Shown here: piece after piece, positions 29,459 through 41,836 of the stretch
Position numbering within the stretch: position 1 is the first letter of the stretch
How the letters are laid out: every line of letters starts with the position of its first letter
Source: Berghia stephanieae
Taxonomy: Eukaryota > Mollusca > Gastropoda > Nudibranchia > Aeolidiidae
DNA: 64,000 nucleotides
Assembly (NCBI GenBank): GCA_034508935.3
Contig: CM067450.1
Location: forward strand, 1,311,899-1,375,898
Direction of reading: 5' to 3'
Made by a program: the position numbers and the translations under genes
Notes under the pieces: model-generated
Database searches by the model: none
Seen by the model: only the letters and a program-made list of their open reading frames with translations
What the model was told of the DNA's origin: nothing

Positions 29459-30067
29459 AGTATGTTTTTGTTTCTTGTTTGTTTTTGTGTGTTCTTTCTT
29501 GTTTGTTTGTTTGTTTGTTTGCTGTAGTAGTAAAGTAAAGCACCGAGACTTAATAAACTTTCACTAAGCAGAAACTTTGCACATGTCCTCTATATTGTTT
29601 TCCATTTTTCGGATTGCCAACAATTATGAACAAATTGGTTATTCAATGACAATGAAGAATGGAGGTTAGAGTTCATGTTTGGAGAAAATATAACTTTAAA
29701 CCTGACGTGAAATTGTTATGACGACCATAATATTCATTACTCACTTCAAGAATCTGGAGCTTTCGTTCGATTTTAACTTCCTGGCTACCCTACTCACTTC
29801 AAGAGATAAATGAAGGGAAGATGTCTACCGAATAAAAAATCCGTTTCAAGTTCAAGATCGTTTGTTGTCATCATTGTCAATTGTCAGGAGTCAAAACGTA
29901 CTGGAATGAAATCCATACACGTACACATAGAATAGATAGTCTATCATATAATAATATAATTATAATATAATAATTTAATCCAATATCCTTGCAAAAACAT
30001 GTCGTAAGAAGCCGTTCTGATATTGCCCTATCCGAACTTCTTGGTAATGAAACCCTGAAAATGGGCC
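29459..30067. other. Unassigned intergenic sequence
   Basis: (GTTT)n near 29,500 and AT-rich sequence near 29,950. No gene recognised. Confidence 0.45.
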
Positions 30068-30837
30068 AATGGTGACAAGTGATTTAGATCCTGTTGTGTA
30101 TTCAGTGTGTAACTTACGAAGGTGACTGGGTAGGTTGTGTTGAGGGGGCGTGGTGGAAACACACGAAATCTATTTTTGGAAGGAATTCACATGGGGAGAT
30201 AATTATTTTGTAGATGGCGTGTCATTTCCGGTTGAAGTTGTATCTACACATCTTACCCAACTTTTATACCTACACACACGGAGAAAGAAGTTCGAATCAA
30301 ATTCGTTTCTAAAGGCAAACGACCAACGAGAGACTACATGAAATTTTTAAGAGAAGTGCTTGTGAAAACGTAGATATTGATATCTCTCAAAGTAAGTTTA
30401 CAGATGTAACGCGTCGAATTGTTAACGTTACGAACTGACCAAGGCAACATTAACACTAACACTACACATGACAATGACATGAGATAACGATAACGATGAA
30501 GTTGAAGACGTGAAGAAAGAAAGACCTCTGATTCCAGCGTAGACAGTTAGAGTTAGACAGGTGCCGATTAGCCATTGGAGAAGTGAAGCGCGAGTTTGGG
30601 TTAAAATTTGAATAACACAATTTCACATAATCATTGTAACGTCATTTTAAAACTTTTGTAATTTTTTTCAAAAATTGAGATGACCCCGAGTCCTAGACTA
30701 AGACAAGATGCCTAGACTTAGACAAGAAGTGACATGATGCCATGCATCTAGACTCTAGAAAGTAAATCATCATAACTATAACTTTGAAATCATAAGGTAT
30801 CATATTACTCCATCATATTAAGGCTGTCATTGCTGTC

Positions 30838-31706
30838 ATTATCCCCAGACACCTGTCTGGGGATAATGAAAATTCGTTATCCCCAGACTCAAGACACCTG
30901 TCTGGGGATAACGAAATGGTAGCGTCAATTGCCAAGGACCTTGACAGTTGTCAAATCGTCAATTGCCAAGGACCGTGTCCTTTCATCAACTACGCATGTG
31001 TACTTTTACTTTTAACTGCCACGGCCACGGAGTACCTTTAGTGTCATGAAATGATGTATTGCCACAGAGTGATGTTATTAATATTAATCAATACTCTCTT
31101 TTACTCTTCTTTCTCTCTCCCTGTCATTTTCTCTTTTCTCTCTCTCTCTCTCATATTTCCTCTTTTTGTCACGGACCTTTGCCAGTTGATTCAACTATTT
31201 ACTATTAACCGCCATGGATTGATCTTGTTGCACAAATGTTTTACGTTAATTGTTCCTTATTAAGACGATGTGCAGAATATTTCCTTTAAAATAAAGTAAA
31301 TCTTAGTTTTCGTTTTTAATCTAGGACTTGGCAGGGATTTACTACTTCGTCATTCTGTTGTTGTTTTATTTTTGCTGAATTCGAAATCAACAGTAATTTT
31401 TGTTTTGATATTATTTTAACTTGTCTTGGAATTCATGAAAAGACATAAAAATGAAAAACAAATGCCAACAAGTGTTGACTCGATCCTTTCCACAACGATT
31501 GACAAGGAATGAGTGAATGGAAGAAAGTAGAAAGTGACGTGATTCGAGATTCGTATGCGCGCAAATGGAGGCTCGACTGAAATCACCACAAGCAACTGAA
31601 GAGTTCCAATTTGACTCCTTGGCAGTTGATGAACCGTCAACTACCAAGGACTCACTCCTTGGCAATTGACACTTCCTAACGAAATTTTGTTATCCCCAGA
31701 CATTTA
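30838..31706. mobile_element. Inverted-repeat element with palindromic ends (copy 1)
   Basis: TTATCCCCAGACACCTGTC starts a perfect hairpin at 30838-30868 and a second hairpin lies at 30880-30912. TGTCTGGGGATAAC with CAATTGCCAAGGA (30898-30940) recurs inverted at about 31660-31704. No transposase. Its twin is at 36239-37106. Confidence 0.6.
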
Positions 31707-31859
31707 TTTGAAACTCCGCTCTTTTAAATAATTATTCACATTCCAGAATATGGAATGTTTCTGAATGCACATAGAAATAAGGAAAGTCTATAAAAACATA
31801 AAATTAACCAACATTAAATCAGTTGTTACTACATATGCACAATATACGTCAACTTCGAA

Positions 31860-31951
31860 GTGGGTGTCATGGCCGAATGGTTTAGTCGTCTGCCCTGGAA
31901 GTTTTACCAGAATCGACGTTGTGTGTTCGAATCCTGGTTCCGCCACTTTTT
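31860..31951 (+). other. tRNA-like sequence with Pol III terminator (copy 1)
   Basis: Box A-like TGGCCGAATGG, perfect box B GTTCGAATCC, and a T11 run directly after CCGCCAC. Spacing suggests a long variable arm (Ser/Leu type), but the T stem and most of the acceptor stem do not pair. It is likely a degraded tRNA or SINE head. Confidence 0.5.
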
Positions 31952-32164
31952 TTTTTTAATTCCGTCTTCTTTTTAAACTCCCTACTAGAGGGTCAAGAAT
32001 AAGGCAAGAGTATCCTGCACAATTCTAGAAACAAACTTAGAGAACCGGATGATGGGAAAAGGATTAAGGCTCAAAGTCCAATAAAAAGAGTTTAACAGAA
32101 ACGCACTTGAAACCAATGTCATATGAATATGAAAGAGCTGGCAACACTGATTACAAAGGAAAAG

Positions 32165-32313
32165 GCTATTCGGACCCGAGTCTGAATTGCTTCCCATGAC
32201 AATCCGGACCCCGAGTCTGAATTGCCTCCCATGGCAATTCGAATCCCGAGTCTGAATTGCCTCCCATGACAATTCGGACCCTGAGTCTGAATTGCTTCCC
32301 GTGACAATTCGGT
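32165..32313. repeat. 41-bp minisatellite, 4 copies (copy 1)
   Basis: The unit has ACCCGAGTCTGAATTGC and TTCCCATGACAATTCGG. Inverted fragments of the same unit lie at about 34925-34978. Confidence 0.85.
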
Positions 32314-32369
32314 CTTTGTAAACACACACACAGACTCATGAGTATCTCTAAGTCATTAAAAACAGAATA

Positions 32370-32522
32370 AGAGATGAAGTGAGTAGAAGAGTGCCAGAAG
32401 ACAATAGAGAATTTTAAAATTTCGCGGCGGTGATGGGGTTTGAACCTGCGACCTTATTAGTACGCCAAATCCGCCTGGCTGGTGAGAGCGTGACTCTACC
32501 TTATGATCTATCCAGGAACCCC
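32370..32522 (-). mobile_element. tRNA-like foldback family member (copy 1)
   Basis: Contains GTGCCAGAAGACAATAGAGA and, on the minus strand, box B-like CAGGTTCAAACCCC. Only the left end is kept. Confidence 0.6.
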
Positions 32523-33217
32523 AAAAAAAACTTGTATCTAACTCAGGTCATACAGAATAATCACACACACACACACTTCCCCCCAACAACCATTTCCACA
32601 ACCCAAGAGCCAGTCACAGCGTCATATTTTCGACTCTGAGCGCTACTTCAATCGCCTCACATCAGGCTGACCACCTGATACCCGATACCCTTGCTCTCGG
32701 GAAAAACGTAATTGACCGTGACACGATAGGTATGCAAGCCGGACGTTGGCGTGGCATGCGCGTGTGGTGCAACACTGTGATGCAATTATTTGCTTTGAAA
32801 ATCCCTCTTTTGCACCCTTCCCCCCACCAAACCTTCAGAACGATTCATTTTATTTTCATTATTCATGTTATCACCAAGTTCAGATTTGTTTCTGTGTAAT
32901 TTTTATTGTTTCTTGGTTTTCAACTTGGAAAATAATATTAGTTAAAATACGACTGCTTATCGCTCTTGGAATGATATCAAATTTGATGTGAGTGATGTGA
33001 TTAATTTAATTAATAACTCTGGTTTGGATCCATGAAGTTTTATTTTTTTTCGTCATTCCCTATTTTGAAGTCTTTGTCTTTAATATAAGTTTTAGAATAA
33101 GTTCGCGATATGAGCGATTTAGGGATAAATGTTAAATATTCACATTTGTGCTCAAATGTATTATCTCAATGTGTTCTCAGGGGAGGTGGGTAGGGGGGCC
33201 TGTGACAGGCTTGGAAC

Positions 33218-33218
<1 letters not shown>

Positions 33219-33253
<35 letters not shown>

Positions 33254-33350
33254 CGTAGCAGTAGTAGTAGTATTAGTAATAGTAATGATAGTAGTGACAG
33301 TAGTAGTAGTGGTGGTGGTGGTAGTAGTAGTTTTAGTAGTAGTTATGTTT
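33219..33350. repeat. (TAG)n microsatellite (copy 1)
   Basis: TAG/GTG triplet array. The polyvaline frame is an artefact. Confidence 0.93.
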
Positions 33351-33764
33351 AAAATTTCATATTTGGATTATTGAAAATCATTTGTATAAAGTAAGATTTT
33401 ATCAAATTGACAATTCCAAGATTATTGTGAAGCTAGCTTCAGTAAACCTCTATGCAGACTTTCAAAAAATTCAGTAATGGGATATAGATAACTACGTCAA
33501 GGGCATTTTTGGATTAACTATGAACTTCGCAAGAAAAATTGAGGGTGAGTTATAATTGTAATAGTTTTAAGAGTAATATAAAACAAAAAAATCAGATGTC
33601 CATGGATTCATTGTCTTGTAATCGACACTTTAATTGAAAAGTGTTAATGATAATCAGTTTAAAAAATGACCTACATTTGTTTCGTTCTAACTATCATTCC
33701 ATCATTCATAGACTACTGAAACTTCTCATATCACAACCATACATCATTACTAACAGTTTCCACC

Positions 33765-34057
33765 CTACATGCTTTCAATGGCATGTTTTGATTTAACGGG
33801 AATGCCCAACTGTTGATTGCATACAATTACTATAACATGCATGTCCAGCAAGCTCGCCGTTCGTTTTCTCGCCGAAACTGGGTGAGTCATCACCTGGCAC
33901 ATCTGGCATCGCTTAACCGCGGTAGGGCTGTGGGGAGGCCGCGGTATTAAAGTATCGCAATTTGGACACTGTGCAGTGCCTTTTTCTCTTTGATCTCGTA
34001 TCACCATGTTCTCCCCTGCGTCCAGCGCCTCGGTTGTTTGTGGGTTGTGGAGATGTT
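33765..34057 (-). CDS. Unrecognised ORF with two CxxC pairs (copy 1), possible exon
   Basis: The 80-codon frame, ATG at 34007, reads MVIRDQREKGTAQCPNCDTL, then a Pro-rich stretch and VKRCQMCQ. Spacing of the two CxxC pairs would suit a small zinc-binding fold. The frame continues open upstream to about 34,055 without an ATG. A donor-like CAG|GTGATG follows CQMCQ. I do not recognise the family. It could be a terminal exon, a pseudogene piece or chance. Confidence 0.25.
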
Positions 34058-34633
34058 AATGGTTACCCCCATCGTCTACTTATGAGAAGTCGTTGGTTAT
34101 CCCCCAATCCCATTACCGGTTATTGATCATTAATTTTCTCTCCGTATTCAGCCAGTGCTTATTTTATTAAGGCACCTGGTGCAGTATTATCTAATAATAT
34201 TAGTATTAGACGGTACTCTGCCCCTACCCCAGTGGCCGGGCTCTATTGCATGGTTTGCTGCCAAGAATCGCCTCTATTTTTATATTTAGAAATAAAACAT
34301 CATATTTTTTTTAATTAAAAAAGAATTAAGATACTGCCTTTTGTCAAAGTCCGACCCATACTGCCTTTTAAATATAACGCTCAATGCCCGAAGTCATATT
34401 ATTCTCCTTTCCCCGCAGTTTTTCGCGGCCACAAATGGCAAAATATAAAATGTAGATACGTCATGCATGTATCTTTTGCAACATGCTCATGGCAAATCAA
34501 ATAAATATTCCAATCATTACACAAAGACACTCTTTTATCTGTGAGGGCAAATTGATTGTTAACGTTAACAATAGCGACTACAATTGTAATCTCCCAAAGA
34601 CCATGAATATTTAGATCTATGGGGTTTTTTTAA

Positions 34634-34750
34634 AGTCGCTTGCAACACATTTAGGTTTTATCAGCGCCAGTAAAAAGGGAGAAATAGGATAGTAAAAAGC
34701 TCTAGAATTACAATTAAAGAGTACCCAAGACAAAGGGGAAATAGATCACC
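34634..34750 (-). mobile_element. DR1 3' fragment (copy 1)
   Basis: Reverse complement of the DR1 tail (TTGCAAC...CTGGCGCTG region). Confidence 0.6.
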
Positions 34751-37259
34751 GCTTTTGAAGGTTAGTCATCTTCGGGAGTTCTAAAACGTGACTTGCTCGC
34801 TCACTCATCCTCCTACCGACTGACAACTGACAACGAGCAGCTTCCCCCTACCCTACCAACCTTCATTTCGACCCAGTTTTCACTTCCGACACTTCCTGTG
34901 ATTGTGCAGGCGCATTGTGGCAGGAGTCCAAATTGCCACAGGAAGCAATTCAGACTCGGGTCCGAATTGCCACTTCGGATTACAAAAGTTTGAATTTTGT
35001 TTCTATCTTGATTTTTTTCAGACTGATTTTTACCCCAAAATTACCATTGGAAAGTTGTGACTGAAATCGCGTGCTGTTAATAAAAAATGGTTAAAACAGT
35101 CAATATGGAGTTCTTATATAATATTGTATACCAAAATGTTCGTCTTATCGGATTTCACAAAGAGCAGAAATATACGAACTTTTAAAACAAAAACTATAAA
35201 ATGCCCATTAAAAAAGTTGGAAAGTATGAATTCAAAATAAAAACATAATAAATAATAGCAATGAAAATATAATGGACTAAATTAAAAATAATACGTAACT
35301 AAATTTAAAATATCGATATCGTCCGGCAGCCATGATGAGAAAATAATGTGAATATGGCATTTCAGCGCAGAGTTAAAAAGTGTCTGCGCATAGATATATA
35401 GAGCCCTGAAATTTGGCACGAATATAAAGCTTCGATGTTATTCTAAAAACAAGCGTTTTTATTTTTAAAATGGTGACAAGTGATTTAGATCCTGTTGTGT
35501 ATTCAGTGTGTAACTTACGAAGGTGACTGGGTAGGTTGTGTTGAGGGGGCGTGGTGGAAACACACGAAATCTATTTTTGGAAGGAATTCACATGGGGAGA
35601 TAATTATTTTGTAGATGGCGTGTCATTTCCGGTTGAAGTTGTATCTACACATCTTACCCAACTTTTATACCTACACACACGGAGAAAGAAGTTCGAATCA
35701 AATTCGTTTCTAAAGGCAAACGACCAACGAGAGACTACATGAAATTTTTAAGAGAAGTGCTTGTGAAAACGTAGATATTGATATCTCTCAAAGTAAGTTT
35801 ACAGATGTAACGCGTCGAATTGTTAACGTTACGAACTGACCAAGGCAACATTAACACTAACACTACACATGACAATGACATGAGATAACGATAACGATGA
35901 AGTTGAAGACGTGAAGAAAGAAAGACCTCTGATTCCAGCGTAGACAGTTAGAGTTAGACAGGTGCCGATTAGCCATTGGAGAAGTGAAGCGCGAGTTTGG
36001 GTTAAAATTTGAATAACACAATTTCACATAATCATTGTAACGTCATTTTAAAACTTTTGTAATTTTTTTCAAAAATTGAGATGACCCCGAGTCCTAGACT
36101 AAGACAAGATGCCTAGACTTAGACAAGAAGTGACATGATGCCATGCATCTAGACTCTAGAAAGTAAATCATCATAACTATAACTTTGAAATCATAAGGTA
36201 TCATATTACTCCATCATATTAAGGCTGTCATTGCTGTCATTATCCCCAGACACCTGTCTGGGGATAATGAAAATTCGTTATCCCCAGACTCAAGACACCT
36301 GTCTGGGGATAACGAAATGGTAGCGTCAATTGCCAAGGACCTTGACAGTTGTCAAATCGTCAATTGCCAAGGACCGTGTCCTTTCATCAACTACGCATGT
36401 GTACTTTTACTTTTAACTGCCACGGCCACGGAGTACCTTTAGTGTCATGAAATGATGTATTGCCACAGAGTGATGTTATTAATATTAATCAATACTCTCT
36501 TTTACTCTTCTTTCTCTCTCCCTGTCATTTTCTCTTTCTCTCTCTCTCTCTCATATTTCCTCTTTTTGTCACGGACCTTTGCCAGTTGATTCAACTATTT
36601 ACTATTAACCGCCATGGATTGATCTTGTTGCACAAATGTTTTACGTTAATTGTTCCTTATTAAGACGATGTGCAGAATATTTCCTTTAAAATAAAGTAAA
36701 TCTTAGTTTTCGTTTTTAATCTAGGACTTGGCAGGGATTTACTACTTCGTCATTCTGTTGTTGTTTTATTTTTGCTGAATTCGAAATCAACAGTAATTTT
36801 TGTTTTGATATTATTTTAACTTGTCTTGGAATTCATGAAAAGACATAAAAATGAAAAACAAATGCCAACAAGTGTTGACTCGATCCTTTCCACAACGATT
36901 GACAAGGAATGAGTGAATGGAAGAAAGTAGAAAGTGACGTGATTCGAGATTCGTATGCGCGCAAATGGAGGCTCGACTGAAATCACCACAAGCAACTGAA
37001 GAGTTCCAATTTGACTCCTTGGCAGTTGATGAACCGTCAACTACCAAGGACTCACTCCTTGGCAATTGACACTTCCTAACGAAATTTTGTTATCCCCAGA
37101 CATTTATTTGAAACTCCGCTCTTTTAAATAATTATTCACATTCCAGAATATGGAATGTTTCTGAATGCACATAGAAATAAGGAAAGTCTATAAAAACATA
37201 AAATTAACCAACATTAAATCAGTTGTTACTACATATGCACAATATACGTCAACTTCGAA

Positions 37260-37352
37260 GTGGGTGTCATGGCCGAATGGTTTAGTCGTCTGCCCTGGAA
37301 GTTTTACCAGAATCGACGTTGTGTGTTCGAATCCTGGTTCCGCCACTTTTTT
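37260..37352 (+). other. tRNA-like sequence with Pol III terminator (copy 2)
   Basis: Same as the sequence at 31860, with one more T in the terminator run. Confidence 0.5.
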
Positions 37353-38618
37353 TTTTTTAATTCCGTCTTCTTTTTAAACTCCCTACTAGAGGGTCAAGAA
37401 TAAGGCAAGAGTATCCTGCACAATTCTAGAAACAAACTTAGAGAACCGGATGATGGGAAAAGGATTAAGGCTCAAAGTCCAATAAAAAGAGTTTAACAGA
37501 AACGCACTTGAAACCAATGTCATATGAATATGAAAGAGCTGGCAACACTGATTACAAAGGAAAAGGCTATTCGGACCCGAGTCTGAATTGCTTCCCATGA
37601 CAATCCGGACCCCGAGTCTGAATTGCCTCCCATGGCAATTCGAATCCCGAGTCTGAATTGCCTCCCATGACAATTCGGACCCTGAGTCTGAATTGCTTCC
37701 CGTGACAATTCGGTCTTTGTAAACACACACACAGACTCATGAGTATCTCTAAGTCATTAAAAACAGAATAAGAGATGAAGTGAGTAGAAGAGTGCCAGAA
37801 GACAATAGAGAATTTTAAAATTTCGCGGCGGTGATGGGGTTTGAACCTGCGACCTTATTAGTACGCCAAATCCGCCTGGCTGGTGAGAGCGTGACTCTAC
37901 CTTATGATCTATCCAGGAACCCCAAAAAAAACTTGTATCTAACTCAGGTCATACAGAATAATCACACACACACACACTTCCCCCCAACAACCATTTCCAC
38001 AACCCAAGAGCCAGTCACAGCGTCATATTTTCGACTCTGAGCGCTACTTCAATCGCCTCACATCAGGCTGACCACCTGATACCCGATACCCTTGCTCTCG
38101 GGAAAAACGTAATTGACCGTGACACGATAGGTATGCAAGCCGGACGTTGGCGTGGCATGCGCGTGTGGTGCAACACTGTGATGCAATTATTTGCTTTGAA
38201 AATCCCTCTTTTGCACCCTTCCCCCCACCAAACCTTCAGAACGATTCATTTTATTTTCATTATTCATGTTATCACCAAGTTCAGATTTGTTTCTGTGTAA
38301 TTTTTATTGTTTCTTGGTTTTCAACTTGGAAAATAATATTAGTTAAAATACGACTGCTTATCGCTCTTGGAATGATATCAAATTTGATGTGAGTGATGTG
38401 ATTAATTTAATTAATAACTCTGGTTTGGATCCATGAAGTTTTATTTTTTTTCGTCATTCCCTATTTTGAAGTCTTTGTCTTTAATATAAGTTTTAGAATA
38501 AGTTCGCGATATGAGCGATTTAGGGATAAATGTTAAATATTCACATTTGTGCTCAAATGTATTATCTCAATGTGTTCTCAGGGGAGGTGGGTAGGGGGGC
38601 CTGTGACAGGCTTGGAAC

Positions 38619-38654
<36 letters not shown>

Positions 38655-39166
38655 CGTAGCAGTAGTAGTAGTATTAGTAATAGTAATGATAGTAGTGACA
38701 GTAGTAGTAGTGGTGGTGGTGGTAGTAGTAGTTTTAGTAGTAGTTATGTTTAAAATTTCATATTTGGATTATTGAAAATCATTTGTATAAAGTAAGATTT
38801 TATCAAATTGACAATTCCAAGATTATTGTGAAGCTAGCTTCAGTAAACCTCTATGCAGACTTTCAAAAAATTCAGTAATGGGATATAGATAACTACGTCA
38901 AGGGCATTTTTTGGATTAACTATGAACTTCGCAAGAAAAATTGAGGGTGAGTTATAATTGTAATAGTTTTAAGAGTAATATAAAACAAAAAAATCAGATG
39001 TCCATGGATTCATTGTCTTGTAATCGACACTTTAATTGAAAAGTGTTAATGATAATCAGTTTAAAAAATGACCTACATTTGTTTCGTTCTAACTATCATT
39101 CCATCATTCATAGACTACTGAAACTTCTCATATCACAACCATACATCATTACTAACAGTTTCCACC

Positions 39167-39459
39167 CTACATGCTTTCAATGGCATGTTTTGATTTAACG
39201 GGAATGCCCAACTGTTGATTGCATACAATTACTATAACATGCATGTCCAGCAAGCTCGCCGTTCGTTTTCTCGCCGAAACTGGGTGAGTCATCACCTGGC
39301 ACATCTGGCATCGCTTAACCGCGGTAGGGCTGTGGGGAGGCCGCGGTATTAAAGTATCGCAATTTGGACACTGTGCAGTGCCTTTTTCTCTTTGATCTCG
39401 TATCACCATGTTCTCCCCTGCGTCCAGCGCCTCGGTTGTTTGTGGGTTGTGGAGATGTT
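39167..39459 (-). CDS. Unrecognised ORF with two CxxC pairs (copy 2), possible exon
   Basis: Identical protein to the frame at 33765-34007 (ATG at 39409). Function unknown. Confidence 0.25.
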
Positions 39460-40872
39460 AATGGTTACCCCCATCGTCTACTTATGAGAAGTCGTTGGTT
39501 ATCCCCCAATCCCATTACCGGTTATTGATCATTAATTTTCTCTCCGTATTCAGCCAGTGCTTATTTTATTAAGGCACCTGGTGCAGTATTATCTAATAAT
39601 ATTAGTATTAGACGGTACTCTGCCCCTACCCCAGTGGCCGGGCTCTATTGCATGGTTTGCTGCCAAGAATCGCCTCTATTTTTATATTTAGAAATAAAAC
39701 ATCATATTTTTTTTAATTAAAAAAGAATTAAGATACTGCCTTTTGTCAAAGTCCGACCCATACTGCCTTTTAAATATAACGCTCAATGCCCGAAGTCATA
39801 TTATTCTCCTTTCCCCGCAGTTTTTCGCGGCCACAAATGGCAAAATATAAAATGTAGATACGTCATGCATGTATCTTTTGCAACATGCTCATGGCAAATC
39901 AAATAAATATTCCAATCATTACACAAAGACACTCTTTTATCTGTGAGGGCAAATTGATTGTTAACGTTAACAATAGCGACTACAATTGTAATCTCCCAAA
40001 GACCATGAATATTTAGATCTATGGGGTTTTTTTAAAGTCGCTTGCAACACATTTAGGTTTTATCAGCGCCAGTAAAAAGGGAGAAATAGGATAGTAAAAA
40101 GCTCTAGAATTACAATTAAAGAGTACCCAAGACAAAGGGGAAATAGATCACCGCTTTTGAAGGTTAGTCATCTTCGGGAGTTCTAAAACGTGACTTGCTC
40201 GCTCACTCATCCTCCTACCGACTGACAACTGACAACGAGCAGCTTCCCCCTACCCTACCAACCTTCATTTCGACCCAGTTTTCACTTCCGACACTTCCTG
40301 TGATTGTGCAGGCGCATTGTGGCAGGAGTCCAAATTGCCACAGGAAGCAATTCAGACTCGGGTCCGAATTGCCACTTCGGATTACAAAAGTTTGAATTTT
40401 GTTTCTATCTTGATTTTTTTCAGACTGATTTTTACCCCAAAATTACCATTGGAAAGTTGTGACTGAAATCGCGTGCTGTTAATAAAAAATGGTTAAAACA
40501 GTCAATATGGAGTTCTTATATAATATTGTATACCAAAATGTTCGTCTTATCGGATTTCACAAAGAGCAGAAATATACGAACTTTTAAAACAAAAACTATA
40601 AAATGCCCATTAAAAAAGTTGGAAAGTATGAATTCAAAATAAAAACATAATAAATAATAGCAATGAAAATATAATGGACTAAATTAAAAATAATACGTAA
40701 CTAAATTTAAAATATCGATATCGTCCGGCAGCCATGATGAGAAAATAATGTGAATATGGCATTTCAGCGCAGAGTTAAAAAGTGTCTGCGCATAGATATA
40801 TAGAGCCCTGAAATTTGGCACGAATATAAAGCTTCGATGTTATTCTAAAAACAAGCGTTTTTATTTTTAAAA

Positions 40873-41061
40873 CGCACGCTGTAAATAAAAAAATAAATGC
40901 ATTTGAAAACTGCCAAATTTTAACGTCATATAGCTTCTGGAATTTTTTATGGATTTTTCCTTAATTGGCACCATTTAAACAGAAGTTGAAAGACAAAAAT
41001 AATGATACCAAAATATATTCGATATTCCTCTTTATAACGAAGTTATGCATCTTTAATTGAA

Positions 41062-41092
<31 letters not shown>

Positions 41093-41320
41093 AAAACCGT
41101 AGAATTGTGAAATTTTGAATTTCAGAACTCCATGAGCAGTTCCAAGTCATTAAAGCTTATTGAAAATGAAGATTGATGCCAGACTACATAATTTTTAGTA
41201 TTATTTAATCATTCTGGGGGTAAACTTTTGATTTTTAAAGTTATCTTTAGCAACTACAGTTTTTATCTCCTAGATTTTACGAATTTTAAATTTTCAAGCA
41301 GAGAGGTCGGCTATACAGTA
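40873..41320. other. Intergenic sequence with C/A run and diverged MITE copy
   Basis: C20 then A-rich run at 41062-41095. From 41097 to 41312 it is a diverged reverse-orientation copy of part of the MITE at 26590-27072. Confidence 0.55.
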
Positions 41321-41324
41321 CAAG

Positions 41325-41545
41325 AAGGTGACAATGTATTCTATTAACAAGGTGCCAATGACAATGTATTCTATTAACAAGGTGCCAATGACAATGTATT
41401 CTATTAACAAGGTGCCAATGACAATGTATTCTATTAACAAGGTGCCAATGACAATGTATTCTATTAACAAGGTGCCAATGACAATGCATTTTATTTACAA
41501 GGTGCCAATGACAATGTATTTTATTAACGAGGTATCAATGCATTC
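41325..41545. repeat. 30-bp minisatellite, about 7 copies, upstream of PRPF38B
   Basis: The unit is GACAATGTATTCTATTAACA plus AGGTGCCAAT. The last two units diverge. It ends about 110 bp before the first visible PRPF38B exon. Confidence 0.95.
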
Positions 41546-41652
41546 TATTAGCAATACATTTTCATTTTTGTTTCTGATTTATTAATTTTTTCATGCTGTA
41601 AGGTTCCATGATGATTTCCTAACAATCAATACGTTTGTTTTTTATTTTCCAG

Positions 41653-41836
41653 CCTAACAGTTTGTGTAGAAGGAGGTGCCATGGCACCAAATAATCCATT
41701 GACGTCGTGGGGAAACGACAAGACCATGAACTTGAACACTTTGATTTTGACCAATATCCAGTCATCGCCTTATTTCAAAGTGCAGTTGTTTGAATTAAAG
41801 ACTTTTCATGAGGTCGTTGATGAAATTTATTACAAG
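41653..41836 (+). CDS. PRPF38B: PRPF38B first coding exon
   Basis: A good acceptor (TTTATTTTCCAG) ends at 41652, 28 bp before the ATG at 41681. Encodes MAPNNPLTSWGNDKTMNLNT to EVVDEIYYK; donor AAG|GTAAGT. The acceptor implies an upstream 5'-UTR exon or spliced leader. Confidence 0.93.

Larger units (their letters stand above)
30068..35469. repeat. 5.4-kb tandem duplication, copy 1
   Basis: Identical to 35470-40872 except for three single-base length changes in homopolymer or CT runs. The junction (TTTAAAATGGTGAC) shares only one or two bases with the outer edges, so it is not a homologous-arm event. The unit holds a TIR element, a tRNA-like sequence, a 41-bp repeat, foldback and DR1 remnants and a TAG microsatellite. 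Reading frames are at most 114 codons, and none is a recognisable gene. Confidence 0.97.
35470..40872. repeat. 5.4-kb tandem duplication, copy 2
   Basis: The second copy, with the same internal features shifted by 5400-5402 bp: inverted-repeat element 36239-37106, tRNA-like 37260-37352, 41-bp repeat 37566-37714, foldback tRNA-like 37771-37923, TAG array 38620-38751, CxxC frame 39167-39409 and DR1 tail 40036-40152. Differences lie only in run lengths (near 36535, 37347 and 38908). Confidence 0.97.
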
